35,782 nt of DNA from DASUNQ01 sp044866775. GTDB lineage: Bacteria > Acidobacteriota > Thermoanaerobaculia > Multivoradales > UBA5704. The notes beneath the pieces are model-generated. The model was not told where the DNA came from. It worked only from the letters and a program-made list of their open reading frames with translations, and made no database searches. Of the stretch, positions 7,298 to 16,082 are shown piece after piece. The stretch is taken from assembly GCA_044866775.1 (NCBI GenBank), contig JBIOUG010000090.1, positions 1-35,782 of the forward strand, given 5' to 3'. The position numbers and the translations under genes were made by a program. How positions within the stretch are numbered: the first letter of the stretch is position 1; the number at the start of each line of letters is the position of its first letter.

Positions 7298-8788
7298 ATG
7301 CGATGTTCCCGTCTCATGGCCGGCCTCTGCGCGCGCTCGGTGGCGCTCGCCGCCGTCTTGCTTGCCGCCTGCGCCAGCGCCGCCGGCGGTCCGCCCGCGG
7401 GCGACGCGAAGCCCACCAAGGTCGAGAGCAGGCCGGCGACTGCGGCGTCCTCGCCAGGCGCCACCGCCGATCCGTATCCGTCCACCTACAAGCCGCTCCC
7501 TTCCCGCCCGACGCTCCTTCGCAACGCGACGGTGCTGACCGCCGCCGGGCCGGCGATCGAAGGCGGCTCGGTGCTGCTCGTCGGCGGCAAGGTCGCGGCG
7601 GTCGGGCGCGACGTGCAGGCGCCGGCGGACGCGGTGGTCGTCGACGCGAGCGGCCGCTGGGTGACACCAGGGGTGATCGACATCCACTCGCACCTGGGGG
7701 TCTACGCCTCGCCCGGCGTCGAGGCGCACTCGGACGGCAACGAGGCGACCGATCCGGTGACGGCCGAGGTCTGGGCCGAGCACTCGGTCTGGCCGCAGGA
7801 CCCGCAGTTCCCGCTGGCTCTCGCCGGCGGCGTGACCGCGATGCAGATCCTGCCCGGCTCGGCCAATCTGATCGGCGGGCGGAGCGTGACGCTCAAGAAC
7901 GTGCCGGCGCGGACCGTACAGGCTATGAAGTTCCCGGGCGCTCCCTATGGGCTCAAGATGGCCTGCGGCGAGAACCCGAAGCGGGTCTACGGCAACCGCA
8001 ACCGCGCGCCCTCGACCCGCATGGGGAACGTCGCCGGCTACCGCGCGGCGTTCATCGAGGCGCAGCGCTACCGCCAGGAGTGGGACGACTACCGCAAGGA
8101 GCAGGAGGAGGGCGGCGGCGGGAGCCGGGACGACGAGGGCGACCACGACAACGACGCGCCCGAGGTGGACCTCGCGATGGAGACGCTGGCGGGCGTGCTC
8201 GAGGGCAAGATCCTGGTCCACAACCACTGCTACCGCGCCGACGAGATGGCGGTGATGCTCGACCTCGGGCGCGAGTTCGGGTTCAAGATCGCCGCTTTTC
8301 ACCACGCCGTCGAGGCCTACAAGGTCGCCGACCTCCTGGCGCAGGCCGGCACCTGCGGCGCCATGTGGGCCGACTGGTGGGGCTTCAAGATGGAGGCCCT
8401 GGACGGCATCCGCGAGAACATCGCCCTGGTCGACGCCGCCGGCGGCTGCGCCATCGTCCACTCCGACTCCGCCGAGGGGATCCAACGCCTGAACCAGGAG
8501 GCCGCCAAGTCGATGGCGGCCGCCAACCGCGCCGGCATCCCGGTGACGCGCGAGCAGGCGATCCGCTGGCTCACCATCAACCCGGCGCGCGCCATGGGGA
8601 TCGGCGACCTCACCGGCTCGCTCGAGCCGGGGAAGATGGCCGACGTCGTGGTCTGGAGCGGCGACCCGTTCAGCGTCTACAGCAAGGCCGACCAGGTCTA
8701 CGTCGACGGCGCGCTGGTCTACGAGCGCGGCAACCCGGCGCTGACGCCGCGCACCGACTTCAGCCTCGGACAGGAGGGGAGCCGATGA
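7298..8788 (+). CDS. Exported amidohydrolase lipoprotein (imidazolonepropionase-like)
   Basis: A 496-residue member of the amidohydrolase superfamily. The ATG at 7298 follows GAGGGGGGG at about 10 bases. The N-terminus has a hydrophobic segment and a lipobox-like LLAAC, making Cys25 the probable lipidation site, so it is likely periplasmic and membrane-anchored. The metal motif is intact: PGVIDIHSH with His130 and His132. Later come the VHNHCYRADEM segment, FHHAVEAYK, and IVHSDSAEG with the metal-binding Asp. The C-terminal composite domain shows GSLEPGKMADVVVWSGDP. A strongly acidic, Gly-rich insertion sits at about residues 264-290. The stop overlaps the next ATG by four bases (ATGA), so the two are co-translated. 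The substrate is unknown; related exported enzymes are often annotated as dipeptidase- or imidazolonepropionase-like. Confidence 0.88.
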   Translation: MRCSRLMAGLCARSVALAAVLLAACASAAGGPPAGDAKPTKVESRPATAASSPGATADPYPSTYKPLPSRPTLLRNATVLTAAGPAIEGGSVLLVGGKVAAVGRDVQAPADAVVVDASGRWVTPGVIDIHSHLGVYASPGVEAHSDGNEATDPVTAEVWAEHSVWPQDPQFPLALAGGVTAMQILPGSANLIGGRSVTLKNVPARTVQAMKFPGAPYGLKMACGENPKRVYGNRNRAPSTRMGNVAGYRAAFIEAQRYRQEWDDYRKEQEEGGGGSRDDEGDHDNDAPEVDLAMETLAGVLEGKILVHNHCYRADEMAVMLDLGREFGFKIAAFHHAVEAYKVADLLAQAGTCGAMWADWWGFKMEALDGIRENIALVDAAGGCAIVHSDSAEGIQRLNQEAAKSMAAANRAGIPVTREQAIRWLTINPARAMGIGDLTGSLEPGKMADVVVWSGDPFSVYSKADQVYVDGALVYERGNPALTPRTDFSLGQEGSR

Positions 8789-10095
8789 GGGGCGGAACAT
8801 TGGGATCGGGAGGGGCGATGTTCGCGGCTGCGGTCACGGTCCTGACGGTGGGCGGCGTGACGATCCCGGCGCCGCTCGCCGCTGAGACCATCGCCGTCGT
8901 CGGCGGCACCGTGCACACGCTCGGGCCGCAGGGGACGATCGAGGGCGGCACGGTGCTCGTCCGCGACGGCATGATCGCCGCCGTGGGTGCCGCGGTCGAG
9001 GTGCCGGCCGGCGCCCGCGTCGTCGACGCCCGCGGCAAGGTGGTGACGCCCGGCCTCTTCGACTCGCTGACCCAGCTCGGCCTGGTCGAGGTGGGCCAGG
9101 TGGCGACGACGCGCGACTACCGCGTCGAGGACGACGAGATCACCGCCGCCCTCACCGTCGCCCCGGCGCTCAACCCGCGCTCGACGCTGATCCCGATCAA
9201 CCGTGTCGAAGGGCTGACGCGCGCCGTCGTGGCGCCGCAGCCCGGCAAGAGCCTGATCGCCGGGCAGGGCGCGATCATCCACCTGGGGCTCGGCGCCGAC
9301 CTCGTGGTGCGCGCGCCGGCGGCGATGTTCGCGGTGCTCGGCGAGAGCGGCGCCGAGCTCGCCGGCGGCGCCCGCGGCGCAGCGCTGCTGCGGCTGCGCG
9401 AGGCGCTCGAGGACGCCCGCGACTACGCCGCCCACCGCCCCGCCTTCGAGCGCGGCGAGCGACGGTCCTACGCGCTGTCGCGGCTCGACCTCGAGGCGCT
9501 CGTGCCGGTGGTCGAGGGGAAGATCCCGCTGGTCGTCGGCGTCGATCGCGCGGCCGACATCCGCGCCGCCCTGGCGCTGCGCGGCTACCCACTGCGGCTG
9601 ATCCTGGCCGGCGTCGCGGAGGGCTGGCTGGCGGCGCAGGAGATCGCCGCCACCCAGGTGCCGGTGCTCGTCAACCCGATGGTGAACCTGCCGGACCGCT
9701 TCGAGGCCCTCGGCGCGACGCTCGAGAACGCCGCGCGCCTGCACGCGGCCGGGGTGACCTTCGCCTTCATGACCGGCGACGCGCACAACGCCCGGAACCT
9801 GAAGCAGGGCGCCGGCAACGCGGTCTCCTACGGTCTGCCGTGGGAGGCGGCGCTCGCGGCGATGACCATCGTGCCGGCGCGCCTCTGGGGCCTCGCCGAC
9901 CGGCTCGGCAGCCTGGAGGTGGGGAAGGAGGCCGACGTCGTCGTCTGGGACGGCGACCCGCTCGAGGTCACCACCTTCGCCGATCACGTCCTGATCGGCG
10001 GCGTCGAGATGCCCATGGAGACCCGCCAGACCCGCCTCCGCGACCGCTACCGCCAGCTCGGCGGCGAGCTGCCGCCGGCGTACCGCCAACCGTAG
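8785..10095 (+). CDS. Exported amidohydrolase-like protein lacking the HxH motif
   Basis: A 436-residue paralogue of the upstream enzyme, starting in its ATGA overlap, with GGAGGGGA as ribosome site. Residues 1-33 look like a signal peptide without a lipobox Cys. The amidohydrolase fold is recognisable: the N-terminal composite domain with VVGGTVHTLGP, the TPGLFD turn near 88-93, and the C-terminal GSLEVGKEADVVVWDGDPLEVT. At the site of the usual metal-binding HxH, however, the sequence is DSLTQL (Leu95 and Gln97), so two ligands of the alpha metal are absent. FMTGDAHNARN later retains an Asp/His pair. It may be a non-catalytic partner of the upstream enzyme or use a reduced metal site; both are inference. 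Confidence 0.85.
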   Translation: MRGGTLGSGGAMFAAAVTVLTVGGVTIPAPLAAETIAVVGGTVHTLGPQGTIEGGTVLVRDGMIAAVGAAVEVPAGARVVDARGKVVTPGLFDSLTQLGLVEVGQVATTRDYRVEDDEITAALTVAPALNPRSTLIPINRVEGLTRAVVAPQPGKSLIAGQGAIIHLGLGADLVVRAPAAMFAVLGESGAELAGGARGAALLRLREALEDARDYAAHRPAFERGERRSYALSRLDLEALVPVVEGKIPLVVGVDRAADIRAALALRGYPLRLILAGVAEGWLAAQEIAATQVPVLVNPMVNLPDRFEALGATLENAARLHAAGVTFAFMTGDAHNARNLKQGAGNAVSYGLPWEAALAAMTIVPARLWGLADRLGSLEVGKEADVVVWDGDPLEVTTFADHVLIGGVEMPMETRQTRLRDRYRQLGGELPPAYRQP

Positions 10096-10107
10096 GCGCC
10101 ACCTCCC

Positions 10108-10136
10108 TTGACCGCCGCGGTGGCGCGTGCTAGACA
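10108..10136 (+). promoter_or_regulatory. Candidate sigma-70 promoter for the Cys-rich secreted protein
   Basis: TTGACC and TAGACA are separated by exactly 17 bases, just after the amidohydrolase stop. The -10 box is 107 bp before the ATG at 10243. The following leader is comparatively A/T-rich (around 10140-10170). The boxes match consensus at 5 of 6 (-35) and 4 of 6 (-10) positions. No transcript data are available. Confidence 0.4.
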
Positions 10137-10242
10137 CCTGATTTAGAAACATCCCAACCAACCAAACGGGCAAGCGTCGAGCCGGGAGACCACGGTGCGC
10201 GTGGACCCCCCGGGATGCCCGTCTCTCTGCAAGGAGGTCATC

Positions 10243-11148
10243 ATGCTTGCGCACCGAACCGCCGGCGCCGCAGTGGTCTCCATCCTCGTCCTGGCCCTGG
10301 CGGCCATCGTCCCGCCCGCCGGCGCCGACGCGTTCTCCACCGGCCCGTCGGCGTTCTGTCACGTCACCGACGGCGCCTTCACCGACTGCAGCCCCGGAGG
10401 CGAGGTCGAGGAGTGGTCGGACATCAGCTTCCTCGCCGGGCTGGGGACCAGCGCCGGCGCCGTCGTCTGGACCGACCAGAGCACGGCGCCGCCGCGGCTG
10501 CTCCTGATGTACGACCTGCTCCTCCACCAGCAGCCGCTGCCGCCGGGCTCGTTCTTCGACGTCACCTTCAACGTCTTCGAGGACGGCGAGCTGGAGCTCT
10601 ACGAGGTGCGCTGCTTCGGCGACAACACCTTCCGGGTGTTCGAGGACGGCGAGGACATCACCGACGAGGCCGACACCGTCGACTGCGCGGTGGGCTTCAA
10701 CGGCCACAACGTCCAGGTGGAGCTGGAGATCGACACCGTGGTCACCTACTCCCCCGACATCCCCCTGTTCTGGTCGACCGCGGCGCCGCAGCCCCGCTGC
10801 CGGTCCGGCGAGCCGGGGTGCAAGCCGCAGCCGATCGAGGCCGTGCCCCCGGGCTTCGTCGAGACCTCGTCGACGATCGTGATCGCCTCCTCCGACGGCA
10901 CGACGCAGGTGGTCGGCCTGCCGGTCGGCGGCATCACGCCGGCGAGCCTCTGCGACCGCTCGGCCGGCACCGGCGCCCTGGTCGACCTGCTCGGCCTCTT
11001 CGCCGGCGGCAACCACGGGCAGTTCGCCAGCAAGGTCGCCCACGACGCCGCCATGGCGCTGGCGAGCCTGGCCGACTTCGGGATCATCGCCCCGAGTCAG
11101 GCCGGCGCGCTGCAGGGGTGCCTGGTGTCGACCTTAGCGAAGCGGTAG
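10243..11148 (+). CDS. Secreted Cys-rich protein of unknown function
   Basis: A 301-residue protein with a perfect AAGGAGGT ribosome site five bases before the ATG, suggesting high translation. Residues 1-30 form a classic signal peptide (cleavage near GADA). The mature part has about ten Cys residues, some in close pairs (FCHVTDGAFTDC, RCRSGEPGC), suggesting disulfides in the periplasm or outside. An acidic stretch, FEDGEDITDEADTVDC, lies mid-protein. The C-terminus (LADFGIIAPSQAGALQGCL) shows no PEP-CTERM, lipobox or barrel signal. No family is recognised. It probably has its own promoter and is convergent with the next gene across a strong hairpin. Confidence 0.75.
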   Translation: MLAHRTAGAAVVSILVLALAAIVPPAGADAFSTGPSAFCHVTDGAFTDCSPGGEVEEWSDISFLAGLGTSAGAVVWTDQSTAPPRLLLMYDLLLHQQPLPPGSFFDVTFNVFEDGELELYEVRCFGDNTFRVFEDGEDITDEADTVDCAVGFNGHNVQVELEIDTVVTYSPDIPLFWSTAAPQPRCRSGEPGCKPQPIEAVPPGFVETSSTIVIASSDGTTQVVGLPVGGITPASLCDRSAGTGALVDLLGLFAGGNHGQFASKVAHDAAMALASLADFGIIAPSQAGALQGCLVSTLAKR

Positions 11149-11165
11149 CGGCGCTCCGCTATTGT

Positions 11166-11192
11166 GCGGCGTGCGCCATTGGCGCACGCCGC
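11166..11192. terminator. Bidirectional hairpin terminator between convergent genes
   Basis: A perfect 12-bp GC-rich stem (11166-11177 with 11181-11192) has a 3-base ATT loop. It lies 17 bp after the stop of the secreted-protein gene and 13 bp after the stop of the leftward gene. No T-run follows on either strand, so termination may need Rho or the hairpin may only protect 3' ends. Confidence 0.6.
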
Positions 11193-11205
11193 GCCAGAGC
11201 CCCGA

Positions 11206-13032
11206 TCATTGCGGGCCGAGCACGAGGCGCGAGCGGGCGACGCGCTTCCCGACCTGAGCGCTGATGTCCCAGTCGCCGGGACCCAGCTCCAGGAGCTCGA
11301 ACTTGACGTCACGGTCGACTTGCGTGCGGTGCTCGATCTCGCCCTGCCGCGCCGTCACCACCACCAGGGGGAAATCGGCGGGCTCAAGGCCAACGATGCG
11401 CCCAGTGAGCGGGGGCACGGCTTCGCGCACGCGGATCTCGAGGCCCGTGATCGCGGCACCCTCGACCCGCAGCGGCTCGTCGGCCGCGACGCTGGCGAAG
11501 CCCGGGGCGGAGCCGACCAGCAGGTAGGTTCCTTCGACGAGGCGGAGCGAGAAGGTGCCGTCCTCGCGCGTGAGATGGCGCGTCGCCTGCCGCTGGCCTT
11601 GCTCGCGCACCTGGATGACGGCCTGCCGTCTCCGTGTGCCGTCCGGGCCGAGCACGCGCCCCTCGACCTGCCACACATTCTGGATCGCGAGCTCCAGGCT
11701 CACCTCGTGGTCGCCGGGCTCGATCCGCGCCTCGCCCTCGGCGACGAAGTCGCGCCCGCCGACGCCCACGCGCCAGACGCCGGGCCCCAGGTCCACGATC
11801 GCGAAGCGCCCCTCCTCGTCGACCTCGAAGGTCCGGTGCACCTTGCCCTGCCCGGCGGACGCGAAAAGGTGCTGCAACCGTTCCGGCGCGGCTCCCGCCA
11901 ATCGGCCGCGGAGGGTCACGCCGGGAAGGAGCACCAGCTCGAGACCGTCGATCGAAGCGCCGCGAACCTCGATCGGCTGCTGCGCGCTCGCCGGGCCGTG
12001 CCCTGGCGCCTGCGCCCACAGCTCGTAGAGGCCGTCCTCGACCGCCAGCGAGAACGCGCCGTCCGGGTCGCTTGTCGCCTCGCTGACGCCGGTCGAGGGC
12101 GCCTGAGCGCGCACGCGAGCGCCGCCGATCGGCCGGCCGGCGCCATCCACCACCCTTCCTCGCAGCTCGGGCCGGCTGCGCGTCGGGTAGCGGAGATCGA
12201 GGACGTTCTCTCCCGGTCCGACCTCCACCTGATGTCGCTCGGTGAGCCCTTGCTCCGATGCCACGTGAAGCTCGCGCAGGCCCGGATCGATGCCGGTGAG
12301 CACGTAGCTGCCGTCGGCTTCGCTCCTGCGCTCGGACGATTGGGAGCGGCCACCGCGGACGTGGAGACGGAGGCCGGCCTGCGGTGTGCCGTCCGGGCCC
12401 AGGATACGCCCCCGCAGCACGGCGCCGCGCTCGAGCAGCAGGTCCTCGACGGAGGTCTCGCCGGCCGCCAGCTCGAGCTCTTTGCGCAGAACGGGAAGGT
12501 GACCCTCGGCGCCAGCGCCCAGCCAGTAACGGCCGGGCTCCAGGTGGTCGACGAGGAATCGCCCGTCCGCGCCGGCGACGGCGCTGCGGGCGGTGCGGCG
12601 CATCGGGCAAGGGCCTTCGAACTGCGTCTCAGTGGAGACGAAGACCTGGTCGGGCACCCAGACCGAGACGAAGGCTCCGGCAAGGGGGCGGCCGGTGGCG
12701 TCGAGCACACGGCCGGAGACGCGCGCGGCGGGCGCGAGGACCACCTCCACGGCACCATCGGCGACCTCGCCGAAGGCCGGGCTCTCGCTCAGGTAGCCGG
12801 GGCGGCAGAGCTCGATGCGGTGGCTGAAACCGAGTCCGGCGAGCGCGAAGCGGCCGTCCGTCCCGGTCACCGCCGGCTGTCCCTGCGCGCCGTCCCGCGC
12901 GATGGTCCAGACCTGCACGTCCGCGAGCGGCGCGCCGCGCGGATCGGTGACGCGGCCGTTGACGGCGGTGCCGGGCGGCCCCTGCGGGCCCGCGAGGATG
13001 ACAGCCAGCGTGACAGCGAGGACTGATGTCAC
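11206..13032 (-). CDS. Secreted multi-repeat carboxypeptidase-regulatory-like protein
   Basis: About 608 residues from a GTG at 13032, preceded by GGCGGGGAT; a TTG at 13050 is an alternative. The N-terminus is a short hydrophobic signal peptide. The rest is a string of roughly six to seven beta-sandwich units of the CarboxypepD_reg / Ig-like type. Recurring signs are 'GRV.D..G.PLAGA.V', 'DGRF.L..L.PG.Y.L' and 'V.L.LAP.A.VSGRVLD'. Such proteins are extracellular or periplasmic and are common in Acidobacteriota. Some are fused to TonB-dependent barrels, but no barrel or plug follows here. Likely roles are adhesion, carbohydrate binding or scaffolding. It stands alone and ends at the shared hairpin. 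Confidence 0.8.
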   Translation of the reverse strand: MTSVLAVTLAVILAGPQGPPGTAVNGRVTDPRGAPLADVQVWTIARDGAQGQPAVTGTDGRFALAGLGFSHRIELCRPGYLSESPAFGEVADGAVEVVLAPAARVSGRVLDATGRPLAGAFVSVWVPDQVFVSTETQFEGPCPMRRTARSAVAGADGRFLVDHLEPGRYWLGAGAEGHLPVLRKELELAAGETSVEDLLLERGAVLRGRILGPDGTPQAGLRLHVRGGRSQSSERRSEADGSYVLTGIDPGLRELHVASEQGLTERHQVEVGPGENVLDLRYPTRSRPELRGRVVDGAGRPIGGARVRAQAPSTGVSEATSDPDGAFSLAVEDGLYELWAQAPGHGPASAQQPIEVRGASIDGLELVLLPGVTLRGRLAGAAPERLQHLFASAGQGKVHRTFEVDEEGRFAIVDLGPGVWRVGVGGRDFVAEGEARIEPGDHEVSLELAIQNVWQVEGRVLGPDGTRRRQAVIQVREQGQRQATRHLTREDGTFSLRLVEGTYLLVGSAPGFASVAADEPLRVEGAAITGLEIRVREAVPPLTGRIVGLEPADFPLVVVTARQGEIEHRTQVDRDVKFELLELGPGDWDISAQVGKRVARSRLVLGPQ

Positions 13033-13143
13033 GGTATCCCCGCCTAGCAACCGGGATGCCCGGCGTCGAGGGCCGTAACCGCCCTGTTTCCAGGGCGCTT
13101 CGCCCCGCGTCCGTCCTTCGGCGTGGACGGCGCCGCCGCCCGC

Positions 13144-13376
13144 GCCCCGGCGCTAGGAGGCTGTTACGGTCTCCATGGCGATGCGGAGGACCAGGAACGC
13201 TGTAAGTTCGAGTACCGCTCGCGAGATCCAGGCGTGCTTCAGTTCGGCACGATGGTTCTCGAGTTGAATGCCGAGGGAACGGAATGGCAGGGAGGTTCGT
13301 CGGGTACGGCGCGATCTCGGAGGCGATCATCTCGGGAACACTGACTCTGAAAAAGAGCCGCAGAGCAGGCACCTGA
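13144..13376 (+). pseudogene. Frameshifted remnant of an unrecognised gene
   Basis: Within the 354-bp gap between two leftward genes (13033-13386), a reading frame from about 13144 gives CKFEYRSRDPG, then FGTMVLELNAEGTEWQG, up to the G-run near 13290. From there the next frame continues sensibly as RFVGYGAISEAIISG and TLTLKK to a TGA at 13374-13376. A single missing base in the G-run would join them into one beta-rich C-terminal segment. No convincing start is seen. The family is not recognised. A sequencing error is an alternative to true decay. Small hairpins at 13051-13063 and 13080-13097 lie between it and the repeat-protein start; the rest of the gap shows nothing. Confidence 0.5.
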
Positions 13377-13386
13377 CGTAGTTGCT

Positions 13387-15927
13387 CTAACGATAGAAGA
13401 GAGGATACCGCCGCGGGTCGGCCTCGTGCATGAGGCCGTAGACGGCGTCGAAGATCGACTCGCGGTTGGGCTTGGACCAGTAGTCGCCGTCGGAGCCGTA
13501 GGCCGGGCGGTGCTCCTGGCCGGAGAGGGTGCGGGGCGGGGCGTCGAGCCAGTCGTAGCCGCCCTGGACCTCGAGCACCTGCTGCAGCATGTAGGCGCTG
13601 GCGCCGCCGGGGACGTCCTCGTCGAGGAAGAGGACGCGGTTGGTCTTTTGGAGCGACTCGACGATGCGGCCCTCGCGGTCGAAGGGCAGGAGCGTCTGCA
13701 CGTCGACGATCTCGGTGTCGATCCCCACCTGGGCGAGCTGCTCGGCGGCCTCCAGCGCGATGCGGCAGAGGGCGCCGTAGGTGACGACGGTGACGTCGGC
13801 CCCCTCCCGCAGCACCTCGGGCACGCCGAGCGGCACGGTCATCTCGCCGATGTTGGCCGGCAGGCGCTCCTTGACGCGGTAGCCGTTGAGCACCTCGACG
13901 ATGAGGGCCGAGTCGTCCGAGCGCAGTATCGCATTATAGAAGCCGGCCGCCTGCGTCATGTTGCGCGGCACGCAGACGTAGATGCCGCGCAGCAGGTGGA
14001 CGATCCCGCCCATCTCCGAGCCCGAGTGCCAGATCCCTTCGAGGCGATGGCCGCGGGTGCGGACGATGAGCGGCGCGCGCTGCTGCCCCTTGGTGCGATA
14101 GCGCAGGCTCGCCAAGTCGTCGGCGAGGATCTGCAGGGCGTAGAGCAGGTAGTCGAGGTATTGGATCTCGGCGATCGGGCGGAAGCCGCGCTGCGCCAGG
14201 CCGATCGCCTGGCCGATGATCGTCGTCTCGCGGATGCCGGTGTCGGCGACGCGCAGCGAGCCGTACTTGGCCTGCAGGCCGGCGAAGCCCTGGTTGACGT
14301 CGCCGAGCTGCCCCAGGTCCTCGCCCATCGCCACGAGCTGCGGGTAGTTCGCGAGCGCCGCGTCGAAGCAGGCGTTCAGGATCTCGAAGCCGTTGAGCGT
14401 CGGCGCGTCGTCGCCGTAGACCGGCGCGACCGCCGGCACCCGCAGCGCCGAGAGGTCGGTCGTGCTGTAGAGGTCGGAGCTGTAGCGCTCGCGGTTCTCG
14501 GCCTCGTAGGCGCGCCGCCAGGCGGCGAGGCGCGCGCGGGCGGCGGGGGCGGTCTCGCGCGCCGCGAGCAGCGCCCGGTGGGCGGCGGCCGAGAGGTCGC
14601 GCCGCAGGGGAGCCTGCTGCCGCTTGAGCTCGTGGACGATGGCCTCGAGCTCGACAGCCGCGCCGGTGCCGGCCGCCGCGCCGGCGCCGGTCTCGTCCTC
14701 GTCGCCGCCGGCAGCCGGCGCAGCCTCGCGCGCCAGCTCCTCGGTCAGCGCCACCAGCGCCCGCCGCTCCTCCTCGATCGGCGCCCGGTAGTCGCTCCAG
14801 GCCTTCCTCTGGAGGTCGCGCACCTGCGCCCGGTCCTCGTCCTCGAACCGCCGCAGCTCCTCGTCGCCCGCCAACCCGGCGTCGAGCAGCCACCGCCGCA
14901 TGCGCTGGATGCAGTCGACCTCGGCCTCCCAGGCCAGCCGCTCCGGGCTCTTGTAGCGCTCGTGGCTGCCGGAGGTCGAGTGCCCCTGCGGCTGCGTCAT
15001 CTCGACCACGTGCACGATCGCCGGCACGTGTTCGGCGCGCACCACCTCGGCGGCCTGCCAGTAGACGTCGTAGAGCGCCGGGTAGTCCCAGCCGCGCACG
15101 CGGTAGAGGTCGTAGCCGTCGCGCGCGCCGGCGGCGCGCTGGAAGCCGGCGAGGACGGCCGAGAGGTCGCCGCGCGCGATCTGCAGCTCGTTCGGCACGG
15201 AGATGCCGTAGCCGTCGTCCCAGATCGAGAGCAGCATCGGCGCGCGCAGCACACCGGCGGCGTTGACCGACTCCCAGAACATCCCCTCGGCGCAGCTCGC
15301 GTTGCCGATCGTGCCGAAGGCGATCTCGCTGCCGTTGCGGGTGAACGCGGCGGCCGCGGCGGCCAGCTCGGGCAGCTCGCGGTAGAGGCGCGAGGCGTAG
15401 GCGAGCCCGACCAGGCGCGGCATCTGCGAGCCGGTCGGCGACAGGTCGGCCGACGAGTTGACGGCGGCGGTCTGGTCCACCCACGAGCCGTCGGCGCGCA
15501 CCAGGCAGGTGGCGAAGTGGGCGTTCATCGAGCGCCCGGCCGAGCAGGGCTCGCGGCCGACGTCGGGGTCGGCGTAGAGCTGGGCGAAGAGCTGCTCGAT
15601 GGTGAGCAGGCCGAGCGCCAGCATCAGCGTCTGATCGCGGTAGTAGCCGGCGCGGAAGTCCCCGGGGCGGAAAACGTGCGCGAGGGCGACCTGCGCCACC
15701 TCCTTGCCGTCGCCGAAGATGCCGAACTTGGCCTTGCCGGTGAGCACCTCGCGGCGGCCGAGCAGGCTCGCCTGGCGGCTGCGGAAGGCGAGCCGGTAGT
15801 CGGCGAGGACGGCCTCGGGCGCCAGCGCCGGCGGGGAGGAGGCGGCCGCCTCGGCGTCGAGCGGCTCCTCGGCGACCGCCTGCTCGCCGACGGCGAGGGG
15901 GGCGAGGGGAGCGCTTTCCTTGAGCAT
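13387..15927 (-). CDS. Thiamine-diphosphate 2-oxo acid dehydrogenase E1, alpha-beta fusion
   Basis: An 846-residue single chain that contains both E1 subunits of a branched-chain or pyruvate-type dehydrogenase, which decarboxylates a 2-oxo acid and passes the acyl group to E2 lipoyl groups. The ATG at 15927 has AGGAGG nine bases upstream. Alpha half (about 40-400): GYYRDQT at 95-101, the thiamine-diphosphate region GTIGNASCAEGMFWE starting near 205, and DDGYGIS at 237-243. A low-complexity Ala/Gly/Glu linker lies near 425-445. Beta half (about 490-846): LNGFEILNACFDAAL, GEDLGQLGDVNQGF with the conserved Glu, DTGIRETTIIGQAIGLA, and the C-terminal transketolase domain with VLFLDEDVPGGASAYMLQQ. 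The canonical GDG is GNA here. E2 and E3 are not in the window. The gene is divergent from the sensor kinase. Confidence 0.88.
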   Translation of the reverse strand: MLKESAPLAPLAVGEQAVAEEPLDAEAAASSPPALAPEAVLADYRLAFRSRQASLLGRREVLTGKAKFGIFGDGKEVAQVALAHVFRPGDFRAGYYRDQTLMLALGLLTIEQLFAQLYADPDVGREPCSAGRSMNAHFATCLVRADGSWVDQTAAVNSSADLSPTGSQMPRLVGLAYASRLYRELPELAAAAAAFTRNGSEIAFGTIGNASCAEGMFWESVNAAGVLRAPMLLSIWDDGYGISVPNELQIARGDLSAVLAGFQRAAGARDGYDLYRVRGWDYPALYDVYWQAAEVVRAEHVPAIVHVVEMTQPQGHSTSGSHERYKSPERLAWEAEVDCIQRMRRWLLDAGLAGDEELRRFEDEDRAQVRDLQRKAWSDYRAPIEEERRALVALTEELAREAAPAAGGDEDETGAGAAAGTGAAVELEAIVHELKRQQAPLRRDLSAAAHRALLAARETAPAARARLAAWRRAYEAENRERYSSDLYSTTDLSALRVPAVAPVYGDDAPTLNGFEILNACFDAALANYPQLVAMGEDLGQLGDVNQGFAGLQAKYGSLRVADTGIRETTIIGQAIGLAQRGFRPIAEIQYLDYLLYALQILADDLASLRYRTKGQQRAPLIVRTRGHRLEGIWHSGSEMGGIVHLLRGIYVCVPRNMTQAAGFYNAILRSDDSALIVEVLNGYRVKERLPANIGEMTVPLGVPEVLREGADVTVVTYGALCRIALEAAEQLAQVGIDTEIVDVQTLLPFDREGRIVESLQKTNRVLFLDEDVPGGASAYMLQQVLEVQGGYDWLDAPPRTLSGQEHRPAYGSDGDYWSKPNRESIFDAVYGLMHEADPRRYPLFYR

Positions 15928-16082
15928 CCGGGTGCGCCTCCTGCGGGTTGGGATTCTGCTGGCCCGAGGGGCCGGGATCAAACGCGGGATCGTAGCACGG
16001 GCGGCATGCTACGCTGGCGCCACCGAGCGCCAAGAGAAGCCGGAGCCTTGTGACTCGCCGAGCCGACGCGAGGACTCTCGCG

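Noticed and set aside
13426..16053. 875-residue plus-strand open frame opposite the E1 fusion
   Set aside because: Shadow of GC-rich coding DNA; no recognisable motif, and the opposite strand carries E1 motifs throughout.
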